DNA of 64,000 bases from Pseudomonas alkylphenolica (lineage in GTDB: Bacteria; Pseudomonadota; Gammaproteobacteria; Pseudomonadales; Pseudomonadaceae): the NCBI RefSeq assembly GCF_004025535.1, contig NZ_QJRG01000047.1:1-64000 (forward strand), given 5' to 3'. Below, piece after piece: positions 27,863 through 36,560 of the stretch; position 1 is the first letter of the stretch, and each line of letters starts with the position of its first letter. The notes beneath the pieces were generated by a model. The model worked only from the letters and a program-made list of their open reading frames with translations. It did no database searches and had not been told where the DNA came from. Position numbers and translations under genes: made by a program.

Positions 27863-27918
27863 GTGAAAAAACATTGTCTTACGAACGGTAGCGCGCACCG
27901 TGGAAAGTTTTCAGACCG

Positions 27919-27942
27919 CTTTGTAAATAAATCGTTACAAAG
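27919..27942. promoter_or_regulatory. PhhR/TyrR-like box upstream of aroP2
   Basis: CTTTGTAA-N8-TTACAAAG is a perfect 8-bp dyad. Its core TGTAAA-N6-GTTACA differs at one base from the PhhR/TyrR consensus TGTAAA-N6-TTTACA. phhR lies 6.7 kb away in this window. Confidence 0.65.
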
Positions 27943-28137
27943 ATGCCCCTTCTGTATTGGGGTTTACGCTGGCCGCCGCCACTGTAAACAGAACTTGCCG
28001 CAAAACCTGCGGCGCCAGCATTTACGCGCACGTCAAGTGCTTGCTCGCAGGTCCCGGGGGCGGTGATATGTGCGCATTGCCGTGTGCAAAGCCGGGCCGG
28101 AGAGCCGGGCATTCAATAAGAACAAATGGAGGCGCCA

Positions 28138-28307
28138 TGTACGCCGATTACCTCCCCAGGCTTCATTCTTTCCTCAGGAACGCTGCGTTTTGTCGTCGGA
28201 CATTTACGCAACGTGTTGACCCCTGCGCGTCAGCAGGGGTATACAATGCGCCGCGTTTTACCTGTGACCCCAATGCGTACCGCGCACTCTTGCTGACACC
28301 CGGCTGA
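28138..28307 (+). CDS. Candidate small ORF in the aroP2 leader (uncertain)
   Basis: 56 codons starting at ATG 28138 with GGAGG-CGCC directly before it, an excellent ribosome site. The product (MYADYLPRLHSFLRN...) has no family I recognise, three cysteines and no membrane segment. The last third overlaps the promoter proposed at 28216-28245. It may be a translated leader or a chance frame. Confidence 0.3.
28216..28245 (+). promoter_or_regulatory. Probable aroP2 promoter with inverted repeat in its spacer
   Basis: TTGACC (28216-28221) and TATACA (28240-28245) with an 18-bp spacer. CCCCTGC-N6-GCAGGGG (28220-28239) is a perfect dyad that fills the spacer, so a bound repressor would block the polymerase. 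It lies about 200 bp before the aroP2 start codon. Confidence 0.55.
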
Positions 28308-28419
28308 TTTCCCCACGGCTTTTGCCCTGGAAGGGCAGCAGTTGTCCAAGATCCTCAAGGTAACCACCTTGTTAATTCCGCTGCGCCACGAGCGCGGTGG
28401 GTCCGATCCCGTCACAGAT

Positions 28420-28427
28420 AAAAACAA
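28420..28427 (+). promoter_or_regulatory. Candidate Hfq/Crc site in aroP2 mRNA
   Basis: AAAAACAA fits the AANAANAA catabolite-activity motif bound by Hfq with Crc in Pseudomonas. It ends 17 bases before the aroP2 ATG and just upstream of its ribosome site, where such sites repress translation. Confidence 0.45.
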
Positions 28428-28444
28428 TGCAGGTGACTTCGTTC

Positions 28445-29866
28445 ATGAGTGGACAAAACACGCATTCAGGCGAGCTGAAACGCGGCCTGAAAAATCGCCA
28501 TATCCAGTTGATTGCCCTGGGCGGTGCAATTGGTACCGGCCTGTTCCTGGGCTCCGCCGGCGTGATGAAATCGGCGGGCCCGTCGATGATTCTCGGTTAT
28601 GCGATCTGTGGTTTCATCGCCTTCATGATCATGCGCCAGCTGGGCGAAATGATCGTCGAAGAGCCGGTGGCCGGTTCGTTCAGTCACTTTGCCCACAAAT
28701 ACTGGGGCGGTTTCGCGGGTTTCCTGTCCGGCTGGAACTGCTGGGTGCTGTACATCCTGGTGGGCATGTCGGAGCTGACGGCCGTTGGCAAGTACGTGCA
28801 CTACTGGTGGCCGGAGATTCCGACCTGGGCGTCGGCTGCGGCCTTCTTCATCCTGATCAACGCGATCAACCTGGCCAACGTCAAGGTGTTCGGCGAGGCT
28901 GAGTTCTGGTTCGCGATCATCAAGGTGCTGGCCATCGTCGGCATGATTGCCCTGGGCAGCTACCTGCTGGTCAGTGGTAGCGGTGGCCCGGAGGCTTCGG
29001 TCAGCAACCTGTGGGAGCATGGTGGCTTCTTCCCGAACGGGGTGAGCGGCCTGGTCATGGCGCTGGCGATCATCATGTTCTCCTTTGGCGGCCTGGAAAT
29101 GCTCGGTTTCACCGCAGCTGAAGCAGACAAGCCGAAGACAGTGATCCCGAAAGCGATCAACCAGGTGATCTACCGTATCCTGATTTTCTACATCGGCGCC
29201 CTGGTCGTACTGCTGTCGCTGACTCCGTGGGACAGCCTGGTGAGCAGCCTCGACGCCTCGGGTGGCACCTATGGCGCAAGCCCGTTCGTTCAGGTGTTCT
29301 CGCTGCTGGGTAGCGATGTGGCGGCGCATATCCTCAACTTCGTGGTGCTGACCGCGGCGCTGTCGGTGTACAACAGCGGCACCTACTGCAACGCCCGTAT
29401 GCTCTACGGCATGGCCGAGCAAGGTGATGCGCCGGCTGGCCTGGCGAAGATCGACAAGCGCGGTGTGCCGGTCCGTTCGATTCTGGCCTCGGCGGCGGTG
29501 ACCCTGGTAGCGGTGCTGCTCAATTACTTCATGCCGCATCATGCGCTGGAACTGCTGATGTCGCTGGTGGTTGCGGCGCTGGTTATCAACTGGGCGATGA
29601 TCAGCTACTCGCACCTGAAGTTCCGTCAGCACATGGACAAGACCGGCCAGAAGCCGCTGTTCAAGGCGCTGTGGTATCCCTACGGCAACTACATTTGCCT
29701 GGCGTTCGTGGTGCTGATCCTGGGCATCATGCTGATGATCCCGGGCATCCAGATGTCGGTGTACGCGATTCCGGTGTGGCTGCTGGTGATGTTTGCCTGC
29801 TACGGCCTCAAGGGCAATCGCCAAGCCCGAAGCATCAAAAAGCCAGAGGCTGCGGCAACCAAGTAA
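28445..29866 (+). CDS. aroP2: Aromatic amino acid permease (AroP family)
   Basis: APC-superfamily H+/amino acid symporter of the inner membrane, 473 residues with 12 predicted TM segments. The first two carry the AAT-family signature GLKNRHIQLIALGGAIGTGLF and PSMILGYAICGFIAF. SFGGLEMLGFTAAEADKP and VYNSGTYCNARMLYGMAEQGDAP are also typical. The name rests on family resemblance, the PhhR-like box in its leader and the nearby phh cluster; a related substrate such as another neutral amino acid is possible. Start at 28445 preferred, with AGGTGA upstream; in-frame starts at 28427 and 28397 exist. Confidence 0.82.
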   Translation: MSGQNTHSGELKRGLKNRHIQLIALGGAIGTGLFLGSAGVMKSAGPSMILGYAICGFIAFMIMRQLGEMIVEEPVAGSFSHFAHKYWGGFAGFLSGWNCWVLYILVGMSELTAVGKYVHYWWPEIPTWASAAAFFILINAINLANVKVFGEAEFWFAIIKVLAIVGMIALGSYLLVSGSGGPEASVSNLWEHGGFFPNGVSGLVMALAIIMFSFGGLEMLGFTAAEADKPKTVIPKAINQVIYRILIFYIGALVVLLSLTPWDSLVSSLDASGGTYGASPFVQVFSLLGSDVAAHILNFVVLTAALSVYNSGTYCNARMLYGMAEQGDAPAGLAKIDKRGVPVRSILASAAVTLVAVLLNYFMPHHALELLMSLVVAALVINWAMISYSHLKFRQHMDKTGQKPLFKALWYPYGNYICLAFVVLILGIMLMIPGIQMSVYAIPVWLLVMFACYGLKGNRQARSIKKPEAAATK

Positions 29867-29884
29867 CGCGTAGCCTGTAACCAG

Positions 29885-29917
29885 AAAGCCCGGCCCGTGC
29901 GCCGGGCTTTTTGTTTT
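29885..29917 (+). terminator. aroP2 terminator
   Basis: GCCCGGC/GCCGGGC stem-loop followed by TTTTTGTTTTT. Confidence 0.9.
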
Positions 29918-29953
29918 TGCGGTATCCTCAAGGCCTTATCAGGCCCGTGACCC

Positions 29954-30367
29954 ATGTTGATCATTTCCAATACCGTGCAGATCCCCGACCATGAGATCGA
30001 GCTGAATGCCATCCGCGCCCAGGGGGCTGGCGGGCAGAACGTCAACAAGGTCTCCAGCGCCATGCACCTGCGTTTTGACAGCCAGGCCTCCTCGTTGCCA
30101 CCGTTCTACAAAGAGCGCTTGCTGGCCCTGCGCGACAGCCGCATCACCCGTGATGGTGTGATCGTCATCAAGGCCCAGCAATACCGTACACAGGAGCAGA
30201 ACCGCGCGGATGCCCTGGAGCGTCTGCGTGAGCTGATTGTGTCGGCAGTCAAGGTGGAGAAGGCGCGCCGCCCGACGCGCCCAACCCTGGGCTCGAAAAC
30301 CCGGCGCCTGGACACCAAGAGCAAGCGCGGGGCGATCAAGGCCGGGCGTGGCAAGATCGAGTACTAG
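29954..30367 (+). CDS. arfB: Alternative ribosome-rescue factor ArfB
   Basis: Codon-independent peptidyl-tRNA hydrolase that frees ribosomes stalled without a stop codon. 137 residues with the catalytic GGQ (residues 26-28, [15 protein letters not shown]) and the long basic C-terminal tail ([27 protein letters not shown]) that enters the empty mRNA channel. The codon-recognition domain of normal release factors is absent, as expected. Convergent with the MFS gene. Confidence 0.95.
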   Translation: MLIISNTVQIPDHEIELNAIRAQGAGGQNVNKVSSAMHLRFDSQASSLPPFYKERLLALRDSRITRDGVIVIKAQQYRTQEQNRADALERLRELIVSAVKVEKARRPTRPTLGSKTRRLDTKSKRGAIKAGRGKIEY

Positions 30368-30369
30368 GG

Positions 30370-31563
30370 TTACTCGCGCGGCCGCGGGTGCAGTCGTGCC
30401 TGGCGATAGAGGTACAGGCTCAGCAGCAGGCCGCACAAGGCTGCAATCGCGGCAAACAGAAAAATCGAGCCGAAGCCGAAGCCGGCGGCAATCGCGCCCG
30501 CCAGTGGTCCGGTGATCCCCAGCGACAGGTCGATAAACAACGAGTAAGCCCCTACGGCGGCGCCACGGTTGGAGGCGGGCACCAGGTTCACCGCCTCTAC
30601 GCCCAGGGCTGGAAACACCAAGGAGAATCCGAAGCCACTGAGTGCGGCCCCTGCCAGCGCCAGTTCGGCAGAGGGTGCCAACCAGAGCAGCAGCAAACCG
30701 GCGGTCTCCACGGAGAGGCAGGCGATGGCGACGCGATAACCGCCGATACGGTTGATCAGGTTGCCGAACAGCAGGCGTGCGCCGATAAAGCAGGCACCGA
30801 ACAGGCTCAGGCACAGTGCCGCGTTGTTCCAGGCATGGCTGGCGTAGTACAGGGTAATGAACGTGGCGATGGTGCCGAAGCCGATCGAGCCCAGCGCCAG
30901 GCCGGCGCCGTGACCGAATACCCGTCCGAGCACGTGGATGAACGGCAAGCGTTCGCCGGCGACGACGGGCGCGGCCGTTTTCGGCCAGGCCAGCGCCAGG
31001 CCCAGCAGGCACAGTGCGACAATGCTTGCACCCATGCTCCATAAGCCGAACTGTTGCACCAGCACTACGCCCAGCGGCGCGCCAATTGCCAGCGCGCCGT
31101 AGCTGGCAATGCCGTTCCATGAGATCACCTTGGCGGTGTGCTGCGCACCCACTCGGCCAATGCCCCAGCCAATCGATCCGGAACCTACCAGGCTTTCGGC
31201 GCTGCCGAGGATCAGGCGACCGACCAGCAGGCTGCCCAGGCACAGCCAGGGCGCCTGCTCAAGCCAGGCTGACAGCAGCATGAATACGCCGCTCAACCCG
31301 CAACCCGCCAGACCGTACAGCACGGCGCGCTTGCTGCCGAGGTTGTCGATGATGCGGCTGGCGTAAGGCCGGCTGAGCAGGGTGGCCAGGTACTGCACGC
31401 TGATCACCAGGCCGGCGACCACGGCGCCAAAGCCAAGATTGTTATGCACGTAACCGGGCAGAACGGCCAGGGGGATGCCGATGTTCAGGTAGCCGATGAA
31501 GGTGAAAAGGACGATGGAGACGACTTGCAGGGTGACCGCAAGGGGACGCGGTGAGTCGGGCAT
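30370..31563 (-). CDS. MFS transporter (YhhS/YfcJ-like)
   Basis: 12-TM major facilitator of 397 residues, in the exporter group near YhhS/YfcJ (arabinose-type efflux proteins). Motif A is [36 protein letters not shown], with the second-half repeat further on. Substrate unknown. The ATG at 31563 ([15 protein letters not shown]) gives the family length. A 23-codon longer frame exists. Confidence 0.85.
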   Translation of the reverse strand: MPDSPRPLAVTLQVVSIVLFTFIGYLNIGIPLAVLPGYVHNNLGFGAVVAGLVISVQYLATLLSRPYASRIIDNLGSKRAVLYGLAGCGLSGVFMLLSAWLEQAPWLCLGSLLVGRLILGSAESLVGSGSIGWGIGRVGAQHTAKVISWNGIASYGALAIGAPLGVVLVQQFGLWSMGASIVALCLLGLALAWPKTAAPVVAGERLPFIHVLGRVFGHGAGLALGSIGFGTIATFITLYYASHAWNNAALCLSLFGACFIGARLLFGNLINRIGGYRVAIACLSVETAGLLLLWLAPSAELALAGAALSGFGFSLVFPALGVEAVNLVPASNRGAAVGAYSLFIDLSLGITGPLAGAIAAGFGFGSIFLFAAIAALCGLLLSLYLYRQARLHPRPRE

Positions 31564-31662
31564 GAGGGGCTTTCGTCGCTGAGGGCTTCTTGACAGTGTG
31601 AAAACGTATTGGCGGGGGAGTCCCGGCATCAAGCGTTTTCACACAGTCTGATCGGTGCGCGG

Positions 31663-31791
31663 TTATTCCTGGTCGGCGCTGGGAGTTTCGTCGCCGTCGT
31701 GATCAGCCTGGGCTGGTTCGGCGCTGTGGGTGGCAGTTGACTGCTCTTCTGGAGTCAGGCTTGGGAAGGGAAAGTTCGGGATTTCATGCAT
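31663..31791 (-). CDS. Small acidic protein, unknown function
   Basis: 42 codons: MHEIPNFPFPSLTPEEQ followed by an acidic Ala/His/Asp-rich tail ending TPSADQE. GAGGAA lies 7 bases before the ATG. It is hydrophilic apart from the N-terminal Phe/Pro cluster, with no signal or membrane segment. It lies between phhC (stop 165 bp upstream) and the MFS gene on the same strand. I do not recognise a named family. Confidence 0.6.
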   Translation of the reverse strand: MHEIPNFPFPSLTPEEQSTATHSAEPAQADHDGDETPSADQE

Positions 31792-31955
31792 CTCGTCGTT
31801 CCTCGCAAGTGTGTGGAAAGGCTGCGCAAGGCGCGCAATGGCTCATAAAAAGCCTGTGCAGGATACAGGAGTCTGGATGACAGTATGAATTTTCCTGCTT
31901 AATGGCCATCATCCGGCCGATCCGCACCTGAAATGCGGCCGGCCGGGTGAGGGTT

Positions 31956-33149
31956 TCAGCGGCAGACGTCGGCGATGGCGGCAGCCAGTGCGCCCAGGCG
32001 TGCAGCATCTGCACCGGCGATGTTGGCCCGGCCTGTGCCGACCATGTACACGCTGTGGCGCTCACGCAATTGCCCGACCTGCTCCGGCGAAAGTCCGGTG
32101 TAGGAAAACATGCCGCGTTGCGCGGCGATGTGGGCAAAACGTTGGTTCAGGCCGTGCGGGGCCAATGCCTCGACCAGGCCCACGCGCAGCTCGGCAATGC
32201 GCTGGCGCATGGCCTCGACTTCTTCGCTCCACAGCTTTTTCAGCATTGCATCACCGAGAATCTCGGCAACCACCGCAGCACCATGATCCGGTGGCGTCGA
32301 CCACAGGTTACGCGCCAGCAACGCCAGTTGGCTGCGCACGTCCAGCAGCTTTTCGGCGTCATGAGTGCACACCAGCAGGGCGCCGGTGCGATCTCGGTAG
32401 AGGCCGAAGTTCTTCGAGCAGGAACTGGTGATGAGCAGCTCGGGGAGTTCGCTGGCGAACAACCGCACGGCCCAGGCGTCTTCCTCCAGGCCGTCACCGA
32501 AGCCCTGGTAGGCGAAGTCGATCAGCGGCAGCAACTGCCGGCGACGCACCACCTCCAGTACTGCGTGCCAGTCGTCCCGCGACAGGTCGAACCCGGTCGG
32601 GTTGTGGCAGCAGGCGTGCAATAGCACCACATCACCCACAGGTGCCACCTCCAGCGCCGCCAGCATGCCGGCGACGTTCAGGCGGTTGTCTTTGCCCACG
32701 TAGGGGTAGTGGCTGACCTTGAGGCCTGCGGTGGCGAAAATGGTCTCGTGGATCGGCCAGGTCGGGTCGCTCAACCAGATGCCGCAGCCCGGCAGGCAGT
32801 GCGCGATGAACTCGGCTGCCAGGCGCAACGCTCCGGTGCCACCCGGTGTCTGGGTGGCGCCGGCACGTTTGTCGGCCAGCAGTGGTGAGCCTGTGCCCAG
32901 CACCAGCTCGCTGATCAGGCGGCCGAACGCGGCGTCGCCATGACCACCGACGTAGCTCTTGCTGGTTTGCCGATCGAGCAGGCGCTGTTCCGCATGTTTG
33001 ACTGCTGCAGGAATCGGCGTCAGGCCCTGTTCATCCTTGAACACGCCCACACCCAGGTCGAATTTCTGGGGGTTGCTGTCTTTGGCATAAGCCTCCATCA
33101 ACCCCAGAATCGGATCGCCAGGTACGCGCCCGATTGCGCCGAAGTGCAT
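31956..33149 (-). CDS. phhC: Aromatic amino acid aminotransferase PhhC
   Basis: PLP-dependent class I transaminase that converts tyrosine to 4-hydroxyphenylpyruvate after PhhA action. 397 residues. The PLP lysine is in SSCSKNFGLYRDRTGAL, and HACCHNPTG and DFAYQGFG are the usual cofactor-binding stretches. Its ATG overlaps the phhB stop by one base (TAATG), so the two are coupled. The frame extends upstream into phhB, but the ATG at 33149 ([15 protein letters not shown]) is the family start. Confidence 0.95.
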   Translation of the reverse strand: MHFGAIGRVPGDPILGLMEAYAKDSNPQKFDLGVGVFKDEQGLTPIPAAVKHAEQRLLDRQTSKSYVGGHGDAAFGRLISELVLGTGSPLLADKRAGATQTPGGTGALRLAAEFIAHCLPGCGIWLSDPTWPIHETIFATAGLKVSHYPYVGKDNRLNVAGMLAALEVAPVGDVVLLHACCHNPTGFDLSRDDWHAVLEVVRRRQLLPLIDFAYQGFGDGLEEDAWAVRLFASELPELLITSSCSKNFGLYRDRTGALLVCTHDAEKLLDVRSQLALLARNLWSTPPDHGAAVVAEILGDAMLKKLWSEEVEAMRQRIAELRVGLVEALAPHGLNQRFAHIAAQRGMFSYTGLSPEQVGQLRERHSVYMVGTGRANIAGADAARLGALAAAIADVCR

Positions 33150-33505
33150 TACTTGCGGCCTTCGGCGGTGCTGGCAACCTCGTCGGTGCGTGCGGCCATG
33201 ATGAAGTCGTTGCGGTGCAGGCCCTTGATCGAGTGGCTCCACCAGGTCACGGTGACCTTGCCCCACTCGGTCAGCAGGCCAGGGTGATGGCCTTCAGCTT
33301 CGGAGATTTCGCCGACGGCGTTGGTAAAGGCCAGGGCATGCTTGAAGTTTTTGAACAGGAAGACTTTTTCCAGCTGCATGATGCCGTCACGGACTTCGAT
33401 GTTCCAATCCGGGATCTGCTTGATCAGTACCGGCAGTTCTTCGTCGCTGACCTGGGGGGCGTCGGCGCGGCAGGCTTCGCAGTGAGCTTGGTTCAAGGCG
33501 TTCAT
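33149..33505 (-). CDS. phhB: Pterin-4a-carbinolamine dehydratase PhhB
   Basis: Recycles the pterin cofactor of PhhA; 118 residues. The active-site signature is [28 protein letters not shown] with H73, H74 and H91. Also reported in Pseudomonas to help PhhA expression. It is the middle gene of phhA-phhB-phhC, 41 bp after phhA. Confidence 0.96.
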   Translation of the reverse strand: MNALNQAHCEACRADAPQVSDEELPVLIKQIPDWNIEVRDGIMQLEKVFLFKNFKHALAFTNAVGEISEAEGHHPGLLTEWGKVTVTWWSHSIKGLHRNDFIMAARTDEVASTAEGRK

Positions 33506-33546
33506 AAGGTTTTCCGCAAGTGGTTTGTTATTGGTTTGAAGGTTGC

Positions 33547-34335
33547 TCAGGCAGCAACCTTAGGTGGGAATTTCGGCGCGTGCAGGCCCATTTTCATCGC
33601 GGTGTGGACCATGCCCATGATGTCTTCGTGGGCCAGGTCGAACAGGCGCTTGAGGTTCGGCAGAGCGAAGTACAGTGGCTGCAGGATGTCGATGCGATAC
33701 GGCGTACGCATGGCTTCCAGCGGGTCGAAGGCCTGGTGCTCAGGTTCATCGGACAGGCTGTAGACGGTTTCTTTGGGTGAGGACAGGATGCCGCCACCGT
33801 AGATCTTGCGGCCCTGCGGGGTATCGACCAGGCCGAACTCGATGGTCATCCAGTACAGGCGGGCCAGGTACACGCGCTCTTCTTTGGTGGCCTTGAGACC
33901 GAGCTTGCCGTAGGTGTGGGTGAACTCGGCGAACCAGGGGTTGGTCAGCAGCGGGCAGTGGCCGAAGATTTCGTGGAAGATGTCCGGCTCTTGCAGGTAG
34001 TCGAGCTCTTCTTCGGTGCGAATGAACGTCGCTACCGGAAAGCGCTTGCTGGCCAGCAGTTCAAAGAAGGTCTGGAACGGAATCAGCGCCGGTACCCGGG
34101 CGACTTGCCAGCCGGTGGTGGCGCCCAGCACTTTGTTGATCTCGCCCAGCTGCGGGATGCGGTCGTGCGGCAGGCCCAGTTGTTCGATGCCGTCCAGGTA
34201 TTCCTGGCACGCACGGCCCTCGATCACTTTCAGTTGGCGGGTAATCAGGGTATTCCACACCGCGTGTTCCTGCTGCGGGTAGTCGATAAAACCCTGCGCA
34301 TCGGGCTCGCGAGCCACGTATTGCGTCTGTTTCAT
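33547..34335 (-). CDS. phhA: Phenylalanine 4-monooxygenase PhhA
   Basis: Iron- and tetrahydropterin-dependent hydroxylase that turns phenylalanine into tyrosine; 262 residues, the short bacterial form without the ACT domain of the animal enzyme. Iron ligands are H121 and H126 ([11 protein letters not shown]) and E166 ([10 protein letters not shown]). First gene of the operon, divergent from phhR. Two TyrR-type dyads lie between the starts, and an AACAAGAA motif lies in its leader. Confidence 0.97.
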   Translation of the reverse strand: MKQTQYVAREPDAQGFIDYPQQEHAVWNTLITRQLKVIEGRACQEYLDGIEQLGLPHDRIPQLGEINKVLGATTGWQVARVPALIPFQTFFELLASKRFPVATFIRTEEELDYLQEPDIFHEIFGHCPLLTNPWFAEFTHTYGKLGLKATKEERVYLARLYWMTIEFGLVDTPQGRKIYGGGILSSPKETVYSLSDEPEHQAFDPLEAMRTPYRIDILQPLYFALPNLKRLFDLAHEDIMGMVHTAMKMGLHAPKFPPKVAA

Positions 34336-34357
34336 ACTGCTCTCCTGCTGAGGGCCG

Positions 34358-34365
34358 TTCTTGTT
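34358..34365 (-). promoter_or_regulatory. Candidate Hfq/Crc site in the phhA leader
   Basis: On the mRNA strand AACAAGAA fits AANAANAA and sits about 22 bases before the phhA ATG, upstream of the AGGAGAG ribosome site. Confidence 0.4.
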
Positions 34366-34457
34366 ATGAGTACAAGCGATTGCCCTAAGAAATAGCGCGC
34401 GCCGCGGGGCTTTGCATCGCTTGGTGGGTTGGCTGGTAGGGTTTGGTCAGGCTTTTT

Positions 34458-34475
34458 CGTAACGAATACTTTACG
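34458..34475. promoter_or_regulatory. PhhR-like dyad 1 between phhA and phhR
   Basis: CGTAA-N8-TTACG perfect dyad; as CGTAAC-N6-TTTACG it matches the TGTAAA-N6-TTTACA consensus at 9 of 12 positions. Confidence 0.55.
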
Positions 34476-34530
34476 AATTCAGCAAGGGTCCGAAAAGCCG
34501 AGGGGTATCGGCGCTCGATTTTCGGCTTTT

Positions 34531-34548
34531 TGTCACGTAATCTTTACA
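34531..34548. promoter_or_regulatory. PhhR-like dyad 2 between phhA and phhR
   Basis: TGTCAC-N6-TTTACA matches the PhhR/TyrR consensus at 10 of 12 positions. It lies 80 bp before the phhR ATG. Two PhhR sites in this divergent region agree with what is known for P. putida phhA. Confidence 0.6.
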
Positions 34549-34627
34549 AATAATCTATCGGGTCGGTAAATAAATGCCGGCCTGACCGCTGTCAGTGCTC
34601 GTTCCAGACCTATTTGTAGGACATTTC

Positions 34628-36187
34628 ATGCGTATCAAAGTGCATTGCCAGAACCGCATCGGCATTCTGCGCGACATCCTCAATTTACTGGTTGAGTACG
34701 GCATCAACGTCGCCCGCGGCGAGGTGGGTGGCGAACACGGCAATGCCATCTATCTGCACTGCCCGAACCTGATCAACCTGCAGTTTCAGGCCTTGCGGCC
34801 CAAGTTCGAGTCGATTGCCGGGGTGTTCGGGGTCAAGCGCGTTGGCCTGATGCCCAGCGAACGCAGGCACATGGAGCTCAATGCTTTGCTCGGCGCGCTG
34901 GATTTTCCGGTGCTGTCGATCGACATGGGCGGCTCCATCGTCGCGGCCAACCGGGCGGCGGCGCAGTTGCTCGGGGTGCGGGTGGACGAGGTGCCGGGCA
35001 TTCCGCTGTCGCGTTATGCCGAAGATTTTGACCTGCCCGAGCTGGTGCGGGCCAACAAGTCGCGGATCAACGGCCTGCGGGTAAAGGTCAAGGGCGATGT
35101 GTTTCTCGCGGATATCGCCCCTCTGCAATCAGAGCATGACGACAGTGAAGCGCTGGCTGGCGCGGTACTGACCCTGCACCGGGCCGACCGCATTGGTGAA
35201 CGCATCTATAACGTGCGCAAGCAAGAGCTGCGCGGTTTCGACAGCATTTTCCAGAGTTCGCGGGTGATGGCTGCAGTGGTTCGCGAGGCGCGCCGCATGG
35301 CGCCGCTGGATGCGCCGCTGCTCATTGAAGGTGAAACGGGAACGGGCAAAGAGCTGTTGGCCCGCGCCTGTCACTTGGCCAGCCCGCGTGGGCAGGCACC
35401 GTTGATGGCGCTCAACTGCGCCGGCCTGCCGGAGTCCATGGCGGAAACCGAACTGTTTGGTTATGGCCCGGGGGCATTCGAAGGGGCGCGGGCCGAAGGC
35501 AAGCTTGGTTTGCTCGAGCTGACCGCAGGCGGCACCCTGTTTCTCGATGGGGTAGGGGAAATGAGCCCGCGGCTGCAGGTCAAGTTGCTGCGCTTTTTGC
35601 AGGACGGTTGCTTTCGCCGGGTGGGCAGTGACGAGGAGGTGTACCTGGATGTGCGGGTCATCTGTGCCACCCAGGTCGACTTGTCGGAGCTTTGCGCGCG
35701 GGGCGAGTTTCGCCAGGACCTTTACCATCGCCTGAACGTGCTGTCGCTGCATATCCCCCCGCTGCGGGAGTGCCTGGATGGCCTGTCGCCGCTGGTTGAG
35801 CATTTTCTCGATCAGGCCAGCCGCCAGATCGGTTGCCCATTGCCGCGCCTGGCGCCGGCTGCCATGGAGCGACTGAGTCAGTACCACTGGCCGGGTAATG
35901 TGCGGCAACTGGAAAACGTTTTGTTCCAGGCGGTTTCGCTGTGTGATGGCGGGGTGGTCAAGAGTGAGCACATACGTTTGCCGGACTATGGCGCGCGTCA
36001 GCCGTTGGGTGAATTCTCCCTGGACGGCGATCTGAGCGATATTGTCGGGCGCTTTGAAAAAGCGGTGCTGGAACAATTGATGAGCGAATTCCCCAGCAGT
36101 CGGGCACTTGGAAAGCGACTGGGTGTTTCGCATACCACGATCGCCAACAAGTTGCGCGAACATGGGGTGGGAAAGTCGGCTGAATAA
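34628..36187 (+). CDS. phhR: TyrR-like aromatic amino acid regulator PhhR
   Basis: Activator of phhABC and other aromatic amino acid genes. 519 residues: ACT domain (about 1-70, KVHCQNRIGILRDILNLLVEYGINV), PAS-like domain (about 80-190), AAA+ domain with Walker A GETGTGKE (about 236-243), and TyrR-type C-terminal HTH (ALGKRLGVSHTTIANKL). The sigma54-contact loop, normally GAFTGA, reads GAFEGA (282-287), consistent with action at sigma70 promoters as reported for P. putida PhhR. Start at 34628 with TAGGA. Confidence 0.95.
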   Translation: MRIKVHCQNRIGILRDILNLLVEYGINVARGEVGGEHGNAIYLHCPNLINLQFQALRPKFESIAGVFGVKRVGLMPSERRHMELNALLGALDFPVLSIDMGGSIVAANRAAAQLLGVRVDEVPGIPLSRYAEDFDLPELVRANKSRINGLRVKVKGDVFLADIAPLQSEHDDSEALAGAVLTLHRADRIGERIYNVRKQELRGFDSIFQSSRVMAAVVREARRMAPLDAPLLIEGETGTGKELLARACHLASPRGQAPLMALNCAGLPESMAETELFGYGPGAFEGARAEGKLGLLELTAGGTLFLDGVGEMSPRLQVKLLRFLQDGCFRRVGSDEEVYLDVRVICATQVDLSELCARGEFRQDLYHRLNVLSLHIPPLRECLDGLSPLVEHFLDQASRQIGCPLPRLAPAAMERLSQYHWPGNVRQLENVLFQAVSLCDGGVVKSEHIRLPDYGARQPLGEFSLDGDLSDIVGRFEKAVLEQLMSEFPSSRALGKRLGVSHTTIANKLREHGVGKSAE

Positions 36188-36250
36188 CTGCGCTTAGTTG
36201 CAGTATTTACGTCGCGGGATATTTACAGCGCAAGTAGAAATGTTGAACCG

Positions 36251-36280
36251 CGCGCCTCGGTCCTGAATGATCGAGGCGCG
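36251..36280. terminator. Hairpin between phhR and the DUF2790 gene
   Basis: CGCGCCTCG/CGAGGCGCG 9-bp stem with a 12-base loop between convergent genes. There is no T-run, so termination is a guess. Confidence 0.5.
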
Positions 36281-36299
36281 GCGAGCGGTAATCTGCAGA

Positions 36300-36560
36300 T
36301 TAGCCGTTGGAGCAACCGTTACCCATCACACGGTACTCGAGAATGTGGCGCTGGCCCTGCGAGTCCTCGTAGGTCATGCGGGCGGGGACGACTTCACAGA
36401 CGTTCGGAACTTCGCTCATGGAAATGACTTTGGCGATGTCCAGATGCTGCGAGTAACTGTACTGTTCAACCGGAATTTGCTCGGCGCCACCGTTTGCAAC
36501 TTCGTCGGCCATCGCCACGCTGCAAACACTGCCAAGTACCAATACCAGTAAAGCTTTCAT
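36300..36560 (-). CDS. DUF2790 small exported protein
   Basis: 86 residues with a signal peptide (about 1-18, MKALLVLVLGSVCSVAMA) and a mature part of about 68 residues containing the DUF2790 core (EQYSYSQHLDIAKVISMSEVPNVCEVVPARMTYEDSQGQ...LEYRVMGNGC). Two cysteines could form a disulfide. The family is largely Pseudomonas-specific, often in several copies, with no known function. Its own promoter must lie in the 405-bp gap before acsA. Confidence 0.87.
   Translation of the reverse strand: MKALLVLVLGSVCSVAMADEVANGGAEQIPVEQYSYSQHLDIAKVISMSEVPNVCEVVPARMTYEDSQGQRHILEYRVMGNGCSNG

Larger units (their letters stand above)
27863..28444 (+). promoter_or_regulatory. Long aroP2 leader region
   Basis: A 582-bp gap without a known gene. 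It holds a PhhR/TyrR-like dyad (27919-27942), a second weaker GTAAA/TTTAC pair (27964-27990), a short ORF with a strong ribosome site (28138-28307), a sigma70-type promoter with an inverted repeat in its spacer (28216-28245) and an Hfq/Crc-type A-rich motif (28420-28427). These are described separately. Confidence 0.6.

Noticed and set aside
31784..32137. 117-codon minus-strand frame between phhC and the small acidic ORF
   Set aside because: It overlaps phhC in another frame; the shorter frame at 31663-31791 has the good ribosome site.
34336..34627. Sigma54 promoter for phhA
   Set aside because: No TGGCA-N7-TGC type pair was found, and PhhR lacks GAFTGA.
30370..36187. A new aromatic degradation gene cluster
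   Set aside because: All genes except the small ORF belong to the known phh system plus an unrelated MFS exporter and arfB.
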